Origin: WTFY01 sp965220895
GTDB lineage: Bacteria > Pseudomonadota > Gammaproteobacteria > UBA4575
Length of the DNA: 64,000 nt
Assembly (NCBI GenBank): GCA_965220895.1
Contig: OZ244850.1
Coordinates: 992,001 to 1,056,000 of the forward strand
Direction: 5' to 3'
Positions 34,818 through 43,952 of the stretch are shown here, in pieces. The notes beneath the pieces were generated by a model. It saw only the letters and a list, made by a program, of their open reading frames with translations, searched no databases and had not been told where the DNA came from. How positions within the stretch are numbered: position 1 is the first letter of the stretch; every line of letters starts with the position of its first letter. Both the position numbers and the translations under genes were made by a program.

Positions 34818-35230
34818 TGAAAGCACCTAATACCATTGAATCAAGCGAGGAGCTTGGTCGCGAAATTTTTTCCAGCAGCCAAGCTAAACGAGCTGCTCGG
34901 AATACTATCCCAAAAAATGTGTTCTTAGAGAGAGAAGGTGTAGCCAAACTTTCTGTAGATAGGCTAAGTGTTGCGCCTGTAGAAGAGATTGTTATTAATG
35001 CAGACAAAGTTGCAAAGAAGAGGAACCGCACATTTTATGGTTGGGCGGCACTTATAGCTTTGGATGCATGCTTAAATGAACGAAAAGTACTAGCCTCGCC
35101 CACACAAGATAACCCTTACCATGCTGATATTGAACTGCCTGGGAAAGCAGTTGAGGACAAAGATGAACAAATATCGCACGCTCAGCAGCTTGCGGATTTA
35201 TCAACTCGGAAAAGCTGTCCCAGATCATGA
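34817..35230 (+). CDS. Unknown protein C of a three-gene cassette
   Basis: 137 residues from GTG 34817. It reads IFSSSQAKRAARNTIPKNVF, KLSVDRLSVAP, ADKVAKKRNRTFYGWAALIA and a conserved-looking NPYHADIELPGKAVEDKDEQ followed by HAQQLADLS. A short all-in-one domain with many basic and His/Asp residues; no family I can name with confidence. Last gene of the cassette. Confidence 0.7.
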   Translation: MKAPNTIESSEELGREIFSSSQAKRAARNTIPKNVFLEREGVAKLSVDRLSVAPVEEIVINADKVAKKRNRTFYGWAALIALDACLNERKVLASPTQDNPYHADIELPGKAVEDKDEQISHAQQLADLSTRKSCPRS

Positions 35231-35822
35231 GAGCCAAGTTGTGTCAGGTCTTTGGGTATGCAACACATTCTGCTAGAGAGATGGGATGATAGTTTCCAGA
35301 AAATGTGACCAGTGTTTCAGGGTATCTGCTCTAAACGAGTTTTAACGAAGTTCCCTCGTTATAAGGTATTGTGCCCATAATAGTTCCCTTCGCTGGAATA
35401 GCGAAGTTAATGGGCCACACCCGCGCCCAACTGCCACGTAATCACATACGCAATCTCGTACACCGACGGAAAGAGGCACAAGAGCACAACGCCTAGTTCC
35501 GAGAACAGGTGCGAATCAGCCTTGATGCTGCTAATACAGGCGACCTGGCCTTGGCCAGGGAAGTCGAGGCAGAAGCAGTTGCTTGGCGTGAAGCGACCCA
35601 TCGCAAAATACAAAGTGCCGAATCTTGAAGCTGGCATGGACCGCACCGGCACACGAAGATCGAAAGAGATTTGGAAGTACATTGCCAACGGCAACCCTGC
35701 AACGAACTGGCGGTATCGCAGAAGTCTCGGCCCGCTCATGCGATGATGGGATAGAAGGGAAGCTGCACCCCGGCGCAGGAAGTACGGCCTTTCAGGGCCT
35801 GCGCCTGCATACGTCCAAAAGA
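35231..35822. other. Intergenic region with hairpins, no gene supported
   Basis: 592 bp. CTTCGCT-GGAAT-AGCGAAG at 35388-35406 is a perfect 7-bp stem and related CGAAG/CTTCG words recur from 35333. Short open frames at 35407-35739 on both strands have no recognisable product. Could be decayed mobile DNA at the cassette's right boundary. Confidence 0.4.
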
Positions 35823-36428
35823 TCAGGGGCTGTATGATGCCGGCCAGCCCGTTCGCTGTTGTGCCACCAGGCTGGCGATGTCACGAAGACCCTGCCCCAG
35901 ATTCCCGGTCCGGCCCTCCTCATGAAAGACCAGCACGTGCAGGGGTGCGAACAGTTCAAGCAACTCATTCGGACCCAGCCGATAGGCCGGATTGGACGGC
36001 CCGTTATCCGTGACCCGCTCGTCGATGAAGGTCTGGTAGTACAGCAGTCCGCCGGGCCGAAGCGCCTTCCGGATGCGAGCCGTGATCAAGCGCTCCAGGT
36101 AAAAGCTCACACAGATCACATCGAAGGATTCCGGGGATGGCGGGCGCTCACAGACATCGCGCACGCACGCCTCAATTGCAAGGTTCTCCCGGCTGGCCTG
36201 TCGCCTCAGCGCCGCGATCGCCGTCGCGGAGAGATCCCATGCCTGCACATCCAGCCCCTTTCGTGCAAGGAAAAGAGCGTTGCCTCCCCGCCCGCAGGCC
36301 AGGTCCAGGGCCTGCCCGGTCCCGGGCAGGAGGTGCGCATAGTCCTCGAGCACCCGGGCCGGGGTCTGGTCAGGCGGGGCCTTCGCATGTCTTCGGTCCC
36401 ATTTCTCCCGGGCGACTTCATCCACCAT
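35823..36428 (-). CDS. Class I SAM-dependent methyltransferase (TehB-like)
   Basis: 201 residues from ATG 36428 (MVDEVAREKWDRRHAKAPPD). Motif I ALDLACGRGGNALFLARKG binds SAM; motif II-like VQAWDLSATAI and post-motif FDVICVSFYLERL follow. The KWDxRY-type start and length fit the TehB/thiopurine methyltransferase group. Substrate unknown. It follows trkH by 11 bp and is probably the last gene of the trkA-trkH operon. Confidence 0.85.
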   Translation of the reverse strand: MVDEVAREKWDRRHAKAPPDQTPARVLEDYAHLLPGTGQALDLACGRGGNALFLARKGLDVQAWDLSATAIAALRRQASRENLAIEACVRDVCERPPSPESFDVICVSFYLERLITARIRKALRPGGLLYYQTFIDERVTDNGPSNPAYRLGPNELLELFAPLHVLVFHEEGRTGNLGQGLRDIASLVAQQRTGWPASYSP

Positions 36429-36439
36429 GGAAGCGATAC

Positions 36440-37891
36440 CTACCTGCGCCAGAAGGCCGGGGTCAGCACCACCAGCAGGGTGAAGATCTCCAGGCGCCCG
36501 AGCAGCATGCCAAGGCACAGCACCCACTTGCTGAAGCCGTTGATGCCGGTGTAATTCAGTGCCACCTCGCCGAGGCCCGGCCCCAGGTTGTTGAGCGTGG
36601 CCGTCACCGCGGAGAACGCCGTGACCTCATCGAGTCCCGCGGCCATCAGCAACAGCAGCATGAACACGAACACCGCGATGTAGGCCGAGAAAAACCCCCA
36701 CACCGCTTCTACCACCCGCGAGTCCACGGCCTTCTCGCCGATCTTCACTGCAATCTTCGCACTCGGGTGTACGAGGCGCAAAAGCTCGCGCAGGCCCTGC
36801 TTGACCAGCAGCAGTACGCGGACCACCTTCATGCCGCCGCCGGTGGAGCCCGCACAGCCGCCGATGAAACTCACCAGCAGCAACAGCACCGGCAGGGAGC
36901 CCGGCCACAGGTGGTATTCGGAGGTGGTGAAGCCCGTGGTGGTGCCGATGGAGACCGCATGGAAGATTCCCTTGCCGAAGGACTCGACCAGTCCCGGGTA
37001 GACGTTCGCCGCGTTCAGGGTGATGACGGTGACCACGGTCACCGCCAGCAGCACCCAGAGGTAGGTGCGAAACTCCGCATCCTGCAGGTAGTGGCGCAGG
37101 CCCGCCGACTTCCAGGTGATGAAGTGCAGGCCGAAGTTCGCGCCTGCCAGCAGCATGAACAGGATCGCGATCGCCTCGACCGCCCCGCTGTCGAAATAGC
37201 CGATGCTGGCATCGTGGGTGGAGAACCCGCCGATGGCGACCGTCGAGAAGCTGTGCGCGATGGCATCGAAGGCACTCATGCCGGCGAGCCAGTAGGCGAA
37301 GGCACAGGCGAGCGTCAGCAAGAGATAAATGTACCACAGCGCCTTGGCGGTCTCCTTGATGCGCGGCGTGAGGCGATTGTCCTTCACCGGCCCCGGGGCC
37401 TCGGCCCGGTACAGCTGCATGCCGCCGACGCCCAGCAGCGGCAGGATGGCCACCGCCAGCACGATGATTCCCATACCGCCCAGCCACTGCAGGCTCTGGC
37501 GGTAGAAGAGGATGGATTTCGGCAGGGTATCGAGGCCGGTGATGACGGTCGCCCCGGTCGTGGTCAGCCCGGAGATCGACTCGAACACCGCATCGGTCAG
37601 CCCGAGGTCGAGCGATGCGGAGAACAAGAACGGCAATGCCCCGAAAAGACCCAGCACCGTCCAGAACAGCACCACGATCAGGAAACCCTCGCGAAGGCGA
37701 AGGTCGTCCCGAAAGTCGCGCACCGGGTACCACAGGGCCACGGCTGCGGCAAAGGTGATCAGGGTCGAGGCGATGAACGGGGCGAGCGGTTCGCTCGGAT
37801 CAAGGAAGCGAAACAGCATCGGCGCCAGCATGGTGAGGCTGAAGGCGGCCAGCAGCAGGCCGAGGATGCGCTGGATGACCTGTCGTTGCAT
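36440..37891 (-). CDS. trkH: Potassium uptake protein TrkH
   Basis: 483 residues. Four pore-repeat (M1-P-M2) units with selectivity-filter Gly residues can be seen in ESISGLTTTGATVITG, AIGGFSTHDASIGYF, SIGTTTGFTTSEYHLW and ATLNNLGPGLGEV. A K+ (or Na+-coupled) translocating subunit in the inner membrane. 38 bp downstream of trkA in the same operon. Confidence 0.96.
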   Translation of the reverse strand: MQRQVIQRILGLLLAAFSLTMLAPMLFRFLDPSEPLAPFIASTLITFAAAVALWYPVRDFRDDLRLREGFLIVVLFWTVLGLFGALPFLFSASLDLGLTDAVFESISGLTTTGATVITGLDTLPKSILFYRQSLQWLGGMGIIVLAVAILPLLGVGGMQLYRAEAPGPVKDNRLTPRIKETAKALWYIYLLLTLACAFAYWLAGMSAFDAIAHSFSTVAIGGFSTHDASIGYFDSGAVEAIAILFMLLAGANFGLHFITWKSAGLRHYLQDAEFRTYLWVLLAVTVVTVITLNAANVYPGLVESFGKGIFHAVSIGTTTGFTTSEYHLWPGSLPVLLLLVSFIGGCAGSTGGGMKVVRVLLLVKQGLRELLRLVHPSAKIAVKIGEKAVDSRVVEAVWGFFSAYIAVFVFMLLLLMAAGLDEVTAFSAVTATLNNLGPGLGEVALNYTGINGFSKWVLCLGMLLGRLEIFTLLVVLTPAFWRR

Positions 37892-37929
37892 GTCAGTGAC
37901 CCCGTAGTCCAGGTGTGCGGAGCCCGTCC

Positions 37930-39297
37930 TTAAATGAACGTGGCACTGACCTGGAACAGGCGTTCGATGTCGCGCACCCCGCCCTTGTCGGCGAGGAACA
38001 GGATGACGTGATCCTCGGGCTCGATGAGCATGTCGGGCTCGGCCATGATCACCAGGTCCCCGCGGGCAATGGCGCCGATGGTCGCCCCCTTGGGCAGCTT
38101 GATCTCACCGATGCTGCGCCCGACCACCTTGGAGGTCTTGCGATCGCCGTGGGCCACCGCCTCCATGGCTTCGGCCGCTCCGCGCCGCAGCGAGTGCACG
38201 GCCACCACATCACCCTTTCGAACGTGGGCGAGCAGCGTGCCGAGCGTCACCTGGCGTGGCGAGATCGCGATGTCAACGATGCCGCTTTCCACCAGTTCCA
38301 CGTAGCTCGGACGGTTGATCAGCGACATGACCTTGTTGGCGCCCAGGCGCTTGGCCAGCATGGAGGACAGGATGTTGGCCTCATCGTCGTTGGTCAGTGC
38401 GCAGAAGACGTCGGTGTCCTCGATGTTCTCCTCGAGGAGGATGTCCTGGTCGGCGGCATCGCCTTGCAGGACGATGGTCTTGTTCAGCGATTCGGACAGA
38501 AAGCGGGTGCGCTCGGTATTGCGGTCGATGATCTTGATCTGGTAGTCGTCCTCCAGGGACTTCGCGAGGTGGTAGCCGATGTTGCCGCCGCCGGCCAGCA
38601 GGATGCGCTTGTAGGGAAGATCGTCGCCGCGCCACTGCCCGGTCATGGCCAGGGCATTGTCCGAGGAGGCCAGGAAGAACACCTCGTCGTTCTCCATGAT
38701 GATGGTCAGGTCGTTGATGGGGATGGGGCGGTTGTTGCGGTACAGGGCCACCACCTTGGCCTCGGTTTCCGGCATCAGCTCCCAGATGTTGCCGAGCCTT
38801 CGCCCGATCATGCGCTTGCTGGCACGCAGTCCGAGCAGCTTGATGCGCCCGTTCGCAAAATCCAGCACCTGCAGGGAGTCGGGGTGTTCGATCAGGCGCT
38901 GGATGTACTGCGAGATCAGGTATTCCGGGCTGATCAGCACATCCACCGGCAGGGCCTCCTGCACGAACAGGTTTTCGTGGGAGAAGTATTCGAGTGCGCG
39001 GATGCGCGCGATCTTGGTCGGCGTGTGGAACAGCGTGTAGGCGACCTGGCAGGCCACCATGTTGGTCTCGTCGCTCTGGGTCAGGGCAATGATCATGTCG
39101 GCATCGCGCGCGCCGGCTTCCTCGAGCAGGGTCGGGTGCGAGGCCTTGCCGATTACCGTGCGAAGATCGGCCCGGCCCTGGATGTCCTGAAGGATGACGG
39201 GGTCCGCATCCACCAGGGTGACATCGTGGGCTTCATTGGCCAGACTGATGGCCAGCGAGGAGCCGACCTGGCCGGCTCCCAGTATGATTATTTTCAT
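37930..39297 (-). CDS. trkA: Trk system regulatory subunit TrkA
   Basis: 455 residues from ATG 39297 (MKIIILGAGQVGSSLAISLA). Two RCK modules with Rossmann motifs GAGQVG and GGGNIGYHLAKSLEDD, each followed by a TrkA-C domain. It binds NAD(H)/nucleotides and gates TrkH from the cytoplasm. Upstream, where rsmB usually lies, is a plus-strand HigBA pair. Confidence 0.96.
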   Translation of the reverse strand: MKIIILGAGQVGSSLAISLANEAHDVTLVDADPVILQDIQGRADLRTVIGKASHPTLLEEAGARDADMIIALTQSDETNMVACQVAYTLFHTPTKIARIRALEYFSHENLFVQEALPVDVLISPEYLISQYIQRLIEHPDSLQVLDFANGRIKLLGLRASKRMIGRRLGNIWELMPETEAKVVALYRNNRPIPINDLTIIMENDEVFFLASSDNALAMTGQWRGDDLPYKRILLAGGGNIGYHLAKSLEDDYQIKIIDRNTERTRFLSESLNKTIVLQGDAADQDILLEENIEDTDVFCALTNDDEANILSSMLAKRLGANKVMSLINRPSYVELVESGIVDIAISPRQVTLGTLLAHVRKGDVVAVHSLRRGAAEAMEAVAHGDRKTSKVVGRSIGEIKLPKGATIGAIARGDLVIMAEPDMLIEPEDHVILFLADKGGVRDIERLFQVSATFI

Positions 39298-39597
39298 AGC
39301 AATGCCTCGTCTATCCGAACCTGTGAACAGGTGCAATGCAGGCGGGCAGCATAGGGCAAGTCATGGAGGCGGGCAAGGGTTTTTACCCGGATGATGGACC
39401 CTCATGAGGCCCTCAAAAATCTGCAACTCCTTGATTGTGCAGGGATCGGAAAACTGCCTGGTTTCCCGCAGCCTGCGTGCGGACCAGGGGGTGCACTCAA
39501 TCCCGGGCAGCCTGGGGAAGACCCCGGTTTGCCCCGCGATGGTGCAGGCGATGGTGCAGGTTCTTGCAGCGCGTAACGCATCACATTACAATAAGAC

Positions 39598-39870
39598 ATG
39601 AGGATCAGGCACAAGGGACTGCGGGCACTGCACGAGCGGGACAACGCGACGCGGCTACCTGCCGGTCTCGTGCCACGGCTTCGGCGCATCCTGTTTCGAT
39701 TGCAGGAGGCGACGCATCCGAGCAGCGCCGAAGCGCCGGGCTTTCGGCTGCATTCCCTGAAGGGTGACCGGGCCGGACAGTGGAGCGTGCGCGTCTCAGG
39801 CAACTGGCGTGTTGTATTTCGCTTCGAGGACGGTGAAGCCGTGGACGTGAACCTGATCGACTATCACTAA
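39598..39870 (+). CDS. higB: HigB/RelE-family toxin
   Basis: 90 residues from ATG 39598. MRIRHKGLRALHERDNATRL then LPAGLVPRLRRILFRLQEAT and GDRAGQWSVRVSGNWRVVFR ending VNLIDYH: the HigB fold with the catalytic RVSxNWRVVF strand. Ribosome-dependent mRNA interferase. Five bp precede the antitoxin ATG. Only remotely similar to the HigB at 10168, so a separate acquisition. Confidence 0.92.
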   Translation: MRIRHKGLRALHERDNATRLPAGLVPRLRRILFRLQEATHPSSAEAPGFRLHSLKGDRAGQWSVRVSGNWRVVFRFEDGEAVDVNLIDYH

Positions 39871-39875
39871 CCCAT

Positions 39876-40220
39876 ATGAGACCTGATATGAGACCTGATA
39901 CGAACGACACTTCAGATGATCGCGTCGGCCCGATGCTGAACCCACCGCACCTAGGCGAACTGATCCGCGAGAACATGGACGATGTAAGCTGGAACGTGAC
40001 CGAGACTGCGGCTCGGCTTGGTTGCGAACGTGGCACGCTGTCGCGGCTGCTCAACGGCAAGGCGGGCGTATCGGCAAACATGGCACTCGCATTGGAGAGC
40101 ATTGGCTGGGGCACCGCCGATCACTGGATGCGTATGCAAGCAAGTTATGAGCTTGCACAGGCGCGTCGGGAACAAGCCGCTGCAGAACGACGCGTAGGTA
40201 CGGATACACGTTTGGTCTAG
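39876..40220 (+). CDS. higA: HigA-family antitoxin
   Basis: 114 residues. An XRE helix-turn-helix (WNVTETAARLGCERGTLSRLL) and ALESIGWGTADHWMRMQASY are HigA features. The start region contains a tandem duplication of ATGAGACCTGAT (39876-39899), giving two in-phase ATGs and the repeated MRPD at the N-terminus. Confidence 0.92.
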   Translation: MRPDMRPDTNDTSDDRVGPMLNPPHLGELIRENMDDVSWNVTETAARLGCERGTLSRLLNGKAGVSANMALALESIGWGTADHWMRMQASYELAQARREQAAAERRVGTDTRLV

Positions 40221-40360
40221 TCCTGTGCCAACTAATGACTAAGAATCCTTTGGGGCACAGCCTAGAAGGTTTTTTTCAACAAGAGGTCTTGCACCCTGCA
40301 GCGCCACATTGACTTGTTTCAATTCAATGAAATCGCAGCGTCTTACTCAGTACATTCGCC

Positions 40361-41296
40361 TTAGTGACTGAAGCGTAGCCCCCGAAGGTCATGGGCATTG
40401 ATAAAGTCATGTGCCGACAAGGGTTTTCCTCCTGGCAGCTGTAAACGATCAATGACCAGCACTCCCTCGCCAGTGGCCACCTCGATCCCCTTTCGGGCCT
40501 CAAGTACCGCCCCCGGCGGTTCATCAGCGCTGCGCATCAGGGGATGGGCTTCCCAAATACGCACTCTTTGCTTCTCCAAATGACTGTAGGCCACTGGCCA
40601 GTCGTTGAAGGCCCGGACCTTGCGTTCAATTTGCACGGCACTTTCGCTCCAGTCGATCAGCGCCTCACACTTGTCAACCTTGGGTGCGTACAGGATCCTG
40701 GAGACCTCCTGCGCCTTGGGTGTGATCTCACCGCCCGCAAGCCTGTCTAGCACCCCCGACATCTCGGATGCGGCCGACTGGGCCAGGCGCTGTCGCAGTT
40801 GTGCCGTGGTGTCTCCAGGGCGCATCTCGGTTGATACTTGGTGCAGGACGGGCCCGGCATCCAGGGCCTCGACCATTTGCATGAAGGAGATGCCGGTCTT
40901 GGTATCCCCTGCCAGCAGGGCACGCTGGATCGGAGCCGCGCCGCGCCAGCGCGGCAATAGCGAGGTGTGAATGTTGATGCAGCCCAGTCTCGGTGCCTCC
41001 AGTGCAGCTTGTGGCAAAAGCAGTCCGTAGGCAATGACCAGCATCACATCGGCGCGAAGACCTGCCAGATGCGCACACTCTGCTTTACCAAAACGCTCGG
41101 GCTGGCGCACCGGCAGGCCCGCCTCGGTGGCCAGCGTCTTGACCGGGCCGGGGCGCACCTTGCGGCCACGCCCGGCCGGGCGGTCGGGCTGGGTATAGAC
41201 ACAGATGATGCGATGTTTGTCCTCCAGTAGGGCTTGCAGGATCGTCGCTGCAAACGCCGGGGTACCCGCAAAGACAATGCTAAGGGCGCTCGACAC
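40361..41296 (-). CDS. fmt: Methionyl-tRNA formyltransferase
   Basis: 311 residues. IVFAGTPAFAATILQALLED, the active-site CINIHTSLLPRWRGAAPIQR with catalytic Asn/His, and DAGPVLHQVSTEM identify Fmt; the C-terminal OB-like domain recognises initiator tRNA. It formylates Met-tRNAi with 10-formyl-THF. 38 bp downstream of def, the normal pair. Confidence 0.96.
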   Translation of the reverse strand: MSSALSIVFAGTPAFAATILQALLEDKHRIICVYTQPDRPAGRGRKVRPGPVKTLATEAGLPVRQPERFGKAECAHLAGLRADVMLVIAYGLLLPQAALEAPRLGCINIHTSLLPRWRGAAPIQRALLAGDTKTGISFMQMVEALDAGPVLHQVSTEMRPGDTTAQLRQRLAQSAASEMSGVLDRLAGGEITPKAQEVSRILYAPKVDKCEALIDWSESAVQIERKVRAFNDWPVAYSHLEKQRVRIWEAHPLMRSADEPPGAVLEARKGIEVATGEGVLVIDRLQLPGGKPLSAHDFINAHDLRGLRFSH

Positions 41297-41334
41297 GGGG
41301 ATGCAGGCTCACAGGATGCGGGGGTATACCGCAA

Positions 41335-41871
41335 TTACAGGGGAATGGATTGACCCGAAGACGGCATGGCCTGTCCAGCCTTTTGCGCCTTGAGCATCTT
41401 CTTTTTCAGACGCTCACGCTTCAGCGGCGACAGGTAGTCAATGAACAGGCGGCCCTGCAGGTGGTCCATCTCGTGCTGGATGCACACCGCCAGCAGTCCG
41501 TCCGCCTCCAGGGTGCTGGCCTGTCCGTCGAGATCCAGAAACTCGACAGTGACCCGTTCTGCACGCTTGATGTGGGCGAACACCTCGGGCACCGACAGGC
41601 AGCCCTCGCGCATCTCCTCCTCTCCGTCGCGCTCGATGATCTTCGGGTTGATCAGGCAGCGTGGCTCGTTCTTGTCTTCGGAAACGTCGATGACGGCAAT
41701 TTGCTGCAGGATGTTGACCTGGGTCGCGGCCAACCCGATGCCCGGGGCGTCATACATGGTCTCGAGCATGTCCTCGGCCGTCTTTCGAACGGCATCATCC
41801 ACGACCTCCACCGGACGGGCCTTGCGGCTCAGTCTCGGGTCGGGAAAGTGCAGGATTTCCAGTAAGGCCAT
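41335..41871 (-). CDS. def: Peptide deformylase
   Basis: 178 residues. The three motifs are GIGLAATQV, EGCLSVPE (metal-binding Cys) and QHEMDHLQG (metal-binding His pair and catalytic Glu). It removes the formyl group from nascent proteins. First gene of the def-fmt operon; upstream neighbours dprA and lysM, common here in gammaproteobacteria, are absent. Confidence 0.97.
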   Translation of the reverse strand: MALLEILHFPDPRLSRKARPVEVVDDAVRKTAEDMLETMYDAPGIGLAATQVNILQQIAVIDVSEDKNEPRCLINPKIIERDGEEEMREGCLSVPEVFAHIKRAERVTVEFLDLDGQASTLEADGLLAVCIQHEMDHLQGRLFIDYLSPLKRERLKKKMLKAQKAGQAMPSSGQSIPL

Positions 41872-42182
41872 GGTGCGCTACCCGGGGTTGTGCCGATGTT
41901 TCGGCAGGATCTTCGCCCGTTCCGAACCCTTGTCCGGGGCGGGCCTCCATGCCCTCGCAGTCTAGCAAAATTATTCCCGGGCAACATGCAGCGACAAGTG
42001 ACCTTGCCGAAGCCAAGCGCCTGGTTTAGCGCTTGCCTCCGAACGTGCCCTCGATGCGGTTGCGGCAAGGACGCCACCTCACTTCCCGGCATCTCAGGCA
42101 ACGCGCCATCCTGGCCTCCACCACCGCTGCCACAGGCGGTAAGCAAAATGGCCGTCAGCACGACGGCGACGCGGTCCCTCAC
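41829..42182 (-). CDS. Possible small lipoprotein or decayed gene ahead of def
   Basis: A GTG 42182 frame starts RDRVAVVLTAILLTACGSGG, a lipoprotein signal with lipobox LTAC and a Gly-rich anchor, then continues for 90 residues without recognisable domains and runs 43 bp into def. The overlap and lack of homology in the second half suggest that only the first part is the remnant of a lipoprotein gene (perhaps the LysM protein usually found here). Confidence 0.35.
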   Translation of the reverse strand: MRDRVAVVLTAILLTACGSGGGGQDGALPEMPGSEVASLPQPHRGHVRRQALNQALGFGKVTCRCMLPGNNFARLRGHGGPPRTRVRNGRRSCRNIGTTPGSAPWPYWKSCTFPTRD

Positions 42183-42400
42183 AGTTTCTCCCTGTTGCCC
42201 GGCCGATGTGTTGCCGGCCCGCTGGAGCGTCCAGCGGTTCACCTCGGCCGTGGACAAGTACAGGAGGCACCCTATAACAACCCGGGGAAGGAGATATAGG
42301 GCAGGTGACGGAGATGCCAGTGATCAGCGCATACCGCCTGCAGCGGCCAAAGAAAGCATGGCACAAGAATTTTATCCCGAGGCACGACCTTTCGGGAAAT

Positions 42401-42540
42401 TGATAGATACGTATCAATACCTATCAACAAGCTATATTCTGATAGAAACTGATGGATACGTATCAATACCTATCAATATTTCAATAATTGATAGATTATG
42501 GTATAGTGCACTATCAATAATCTATAAATTGATAGTTTAG
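42401..42540. promoter_or_regulatory. Repeat-rich operator/promoter region of fic
   Basis: Two 27-bp direct repeats with one mismatch (TGATAGATACGTATCAATAC then CTATCAA at 42401-42427; TGATGGATACGTATCAATAC at 42450-42476) each contain the palindrome GATACGTATC. Further TGATAG/CTATCA half-sites occur at 42440, 42489, 42511 and 42530. The last abuts the fic gene. The layout is that of multiple operators for one repressor. Confidence 0.65.
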
Positions 42541-42546
42541 GGCATC

Positions 42547-43899
42547 ATGAAAAGACCTGAAAGCGCACCCTCTCTGAAAGAGATCATGGCCACGATCAGC
42601 CGCGAGGATCTGGGCAAACTGTTTTCACCTCCCCATGCCCAAGCCCTCCCTACCGTCCACGGGAAATACCTACACTGGTCTGAGCTAAGACATCGAGACC
42701 CACCCGAAGGGCTCGACCACAGACTTTGGTGGGCCACGATCAAGCTGGCTCGTTCGCAGCCGCGAAAAGTGATTCCCCTGCAGGATGCCAGCGGGACAGA
42801 CTTCAGTTTCGGCATGCATGATATCGTCCTGGAGATGCTGTACAAAATTGACGGCAAAGCCACAGGCCAGGTAGCGATCTCGGATCAGGTCACCAACCCG
42901 GACACAAGAAACCGGTACATCGTGAGTTCACTGATCGAGGAGGCCATCCGCTCGAGTCAACTGGAGGGCGCGTCCACTTCGAGAAAGGTTGCATCCAACA
43001 TGCTGCGGTCCGGCCGCAGGCCCAAAGATCAGAATGAGCGCATGATCCTCAACAACTACCTTGCGATGCAACATATCCGCGATCTCAGGGATGAAGACCT
43101 GACCCCCGAACGGGTTTTGGACCTGCACAAGTTGGTGACTGATCGGACACTGGAAAATACCGAGGCTGCCGGAAGACTGCAAACCGATGAAGCCGAGAGG
43201 GTGCGTGTCTTTGATAACAGGAGCGGGCAGGTGCTGCATACCCCGCCTCCTGTGGATCAACTTCCTGACCGACTGGAAGCGTTATGCACTTTCGCAAACG
43301 AAGAACATACCGGCTCAAACTTCATACACCCTATCATCAAGGCGATCATCCTGCATTTCTGGATCGGCTTCGACCATCCGTTTGAGGATGGCAACGGCAG
43401 ACTGGCGCGGGCATTGTTCTACTGGTCCATGCTCAAGCAAAAGTACTGGCTGTTTGAATTCTTGTCTATCTCGGGGAATATCAGGAAGGCCCCTGCCAAG
43501 TATGGGTATGCCTACATGTACTCCGAGACCGATGAAAACGATCTGACCTACTTCATCATCCAGCAACTGCGAGTCATCCTTTCTTCGATTGCAGACCTGG
43601 AAAAGCACCTGCACAAAAAAATCCAGCAGGTCGCCTCGCTGGAAGGCAAGCTGAGGAAAATCGGCCGCTTCAATCATCGACAGCTGGCCTTGCTGAGTCA
43701 TGCGCTTCGAGGCCACCGCGACGGTTACACGATCGGGTCGCACCAGAGAAGCCATGGCATCGCGTATGCCACTGCGCGTGCAGACTTGCTCGCGCTCGAA
43801 ACACATGAACTTCTGTTCAGGGGGAGCGGAAAAAGCAAAGCCTTGCGATTTTATCCGGTGGAAAATCTAAACGAGATCATCGGGAAATTGCCAGACTGA
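42547..43899 (+). CDS. Fic-family AMPylase with C-terminal HTH
   Basis: 450 residues. Fic motif HPFEDGNGRLAR begins at residue 277; the inhibitory motif SSQLEG is at 136-141 (Glu 140), so class II. The N-terminal 100 residues form the DUF4172-like/extension found in this branch (LHWSELRHRDPPEG), and the C-terminus (RFNHRQLALLSHALRG...GIAYATARADLLALETHEL) resembles a winged helix. The gene is preceded by a dense array of TGATAG operator repeats, so it is probably autoregulated. AMPylation target unknown. Distinct in sequence from the Fic at 13117. Confidence 0.9.
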   Translation: MKRPESAPSLKEIMATISREDLGKLFSPPHAQALPTVHGKYLHWSELRHRDPPEGLDHRLWWATIKLARSQPRKVIPLQDASGTDFSFGMHDIVLEMLYKIDGKATGQVAISDQVTNPDTRNRYIVSSLIEEAIRSSQLEGASTSRKVASNMLRSGRRPKDQNERMILNNYLAMQHIRDLRDEDLTPERVLDLHKLVTDRTLENTEAAGRLQTDEAERVRVFDNRSGQVLHTPPPVDQLPDRLEALCTFANEEHTGSNFIHPIIKAIILHFWIGFDHPFEDGNGRLARALFYWSMLKQKYWLFEFLSISGNIRKAPAKYGYAYMYSETDENDLTYFIIQQLRVILSSIADLEKHLHKKIQQVASLEGKLRKIGRFNHRQLALLSHALRGHRDGYTIGSHQRSHGIAYATARADLLALETHELLFRGSGKSKALRFYPVENLNEIIGKLPD

Positions 43900-43952
43900 A
43901 ACGGGAAGCGTGGGGTTGCCACTGCCGGGGACGGTTCGACGACATCCCGCAA

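Noticed and set aside
35407..35739. 110-codon minus-strand frame as a gene
   Set aside because: No similarity, no ribosome-binding site and competing frames on both strands of similar quality.
36137..37933. 598-codon plus-strand open frame
   Set aside because: Complementary to trkH, low-complexity composition, no ribosome-binding site or recognisable domain.
37915..39354. 479-codon plus-strand open frame
   Set aside because: Antisense to trkA; composition typical of GC-rich shadow frames.
42401..42476. Direct repeats considered as a CRISPR array
   Set aside because: Only two units separated by 22 bp, palindromic half-sites extend beyond them, and there are no cas genes; an operator array fits better.
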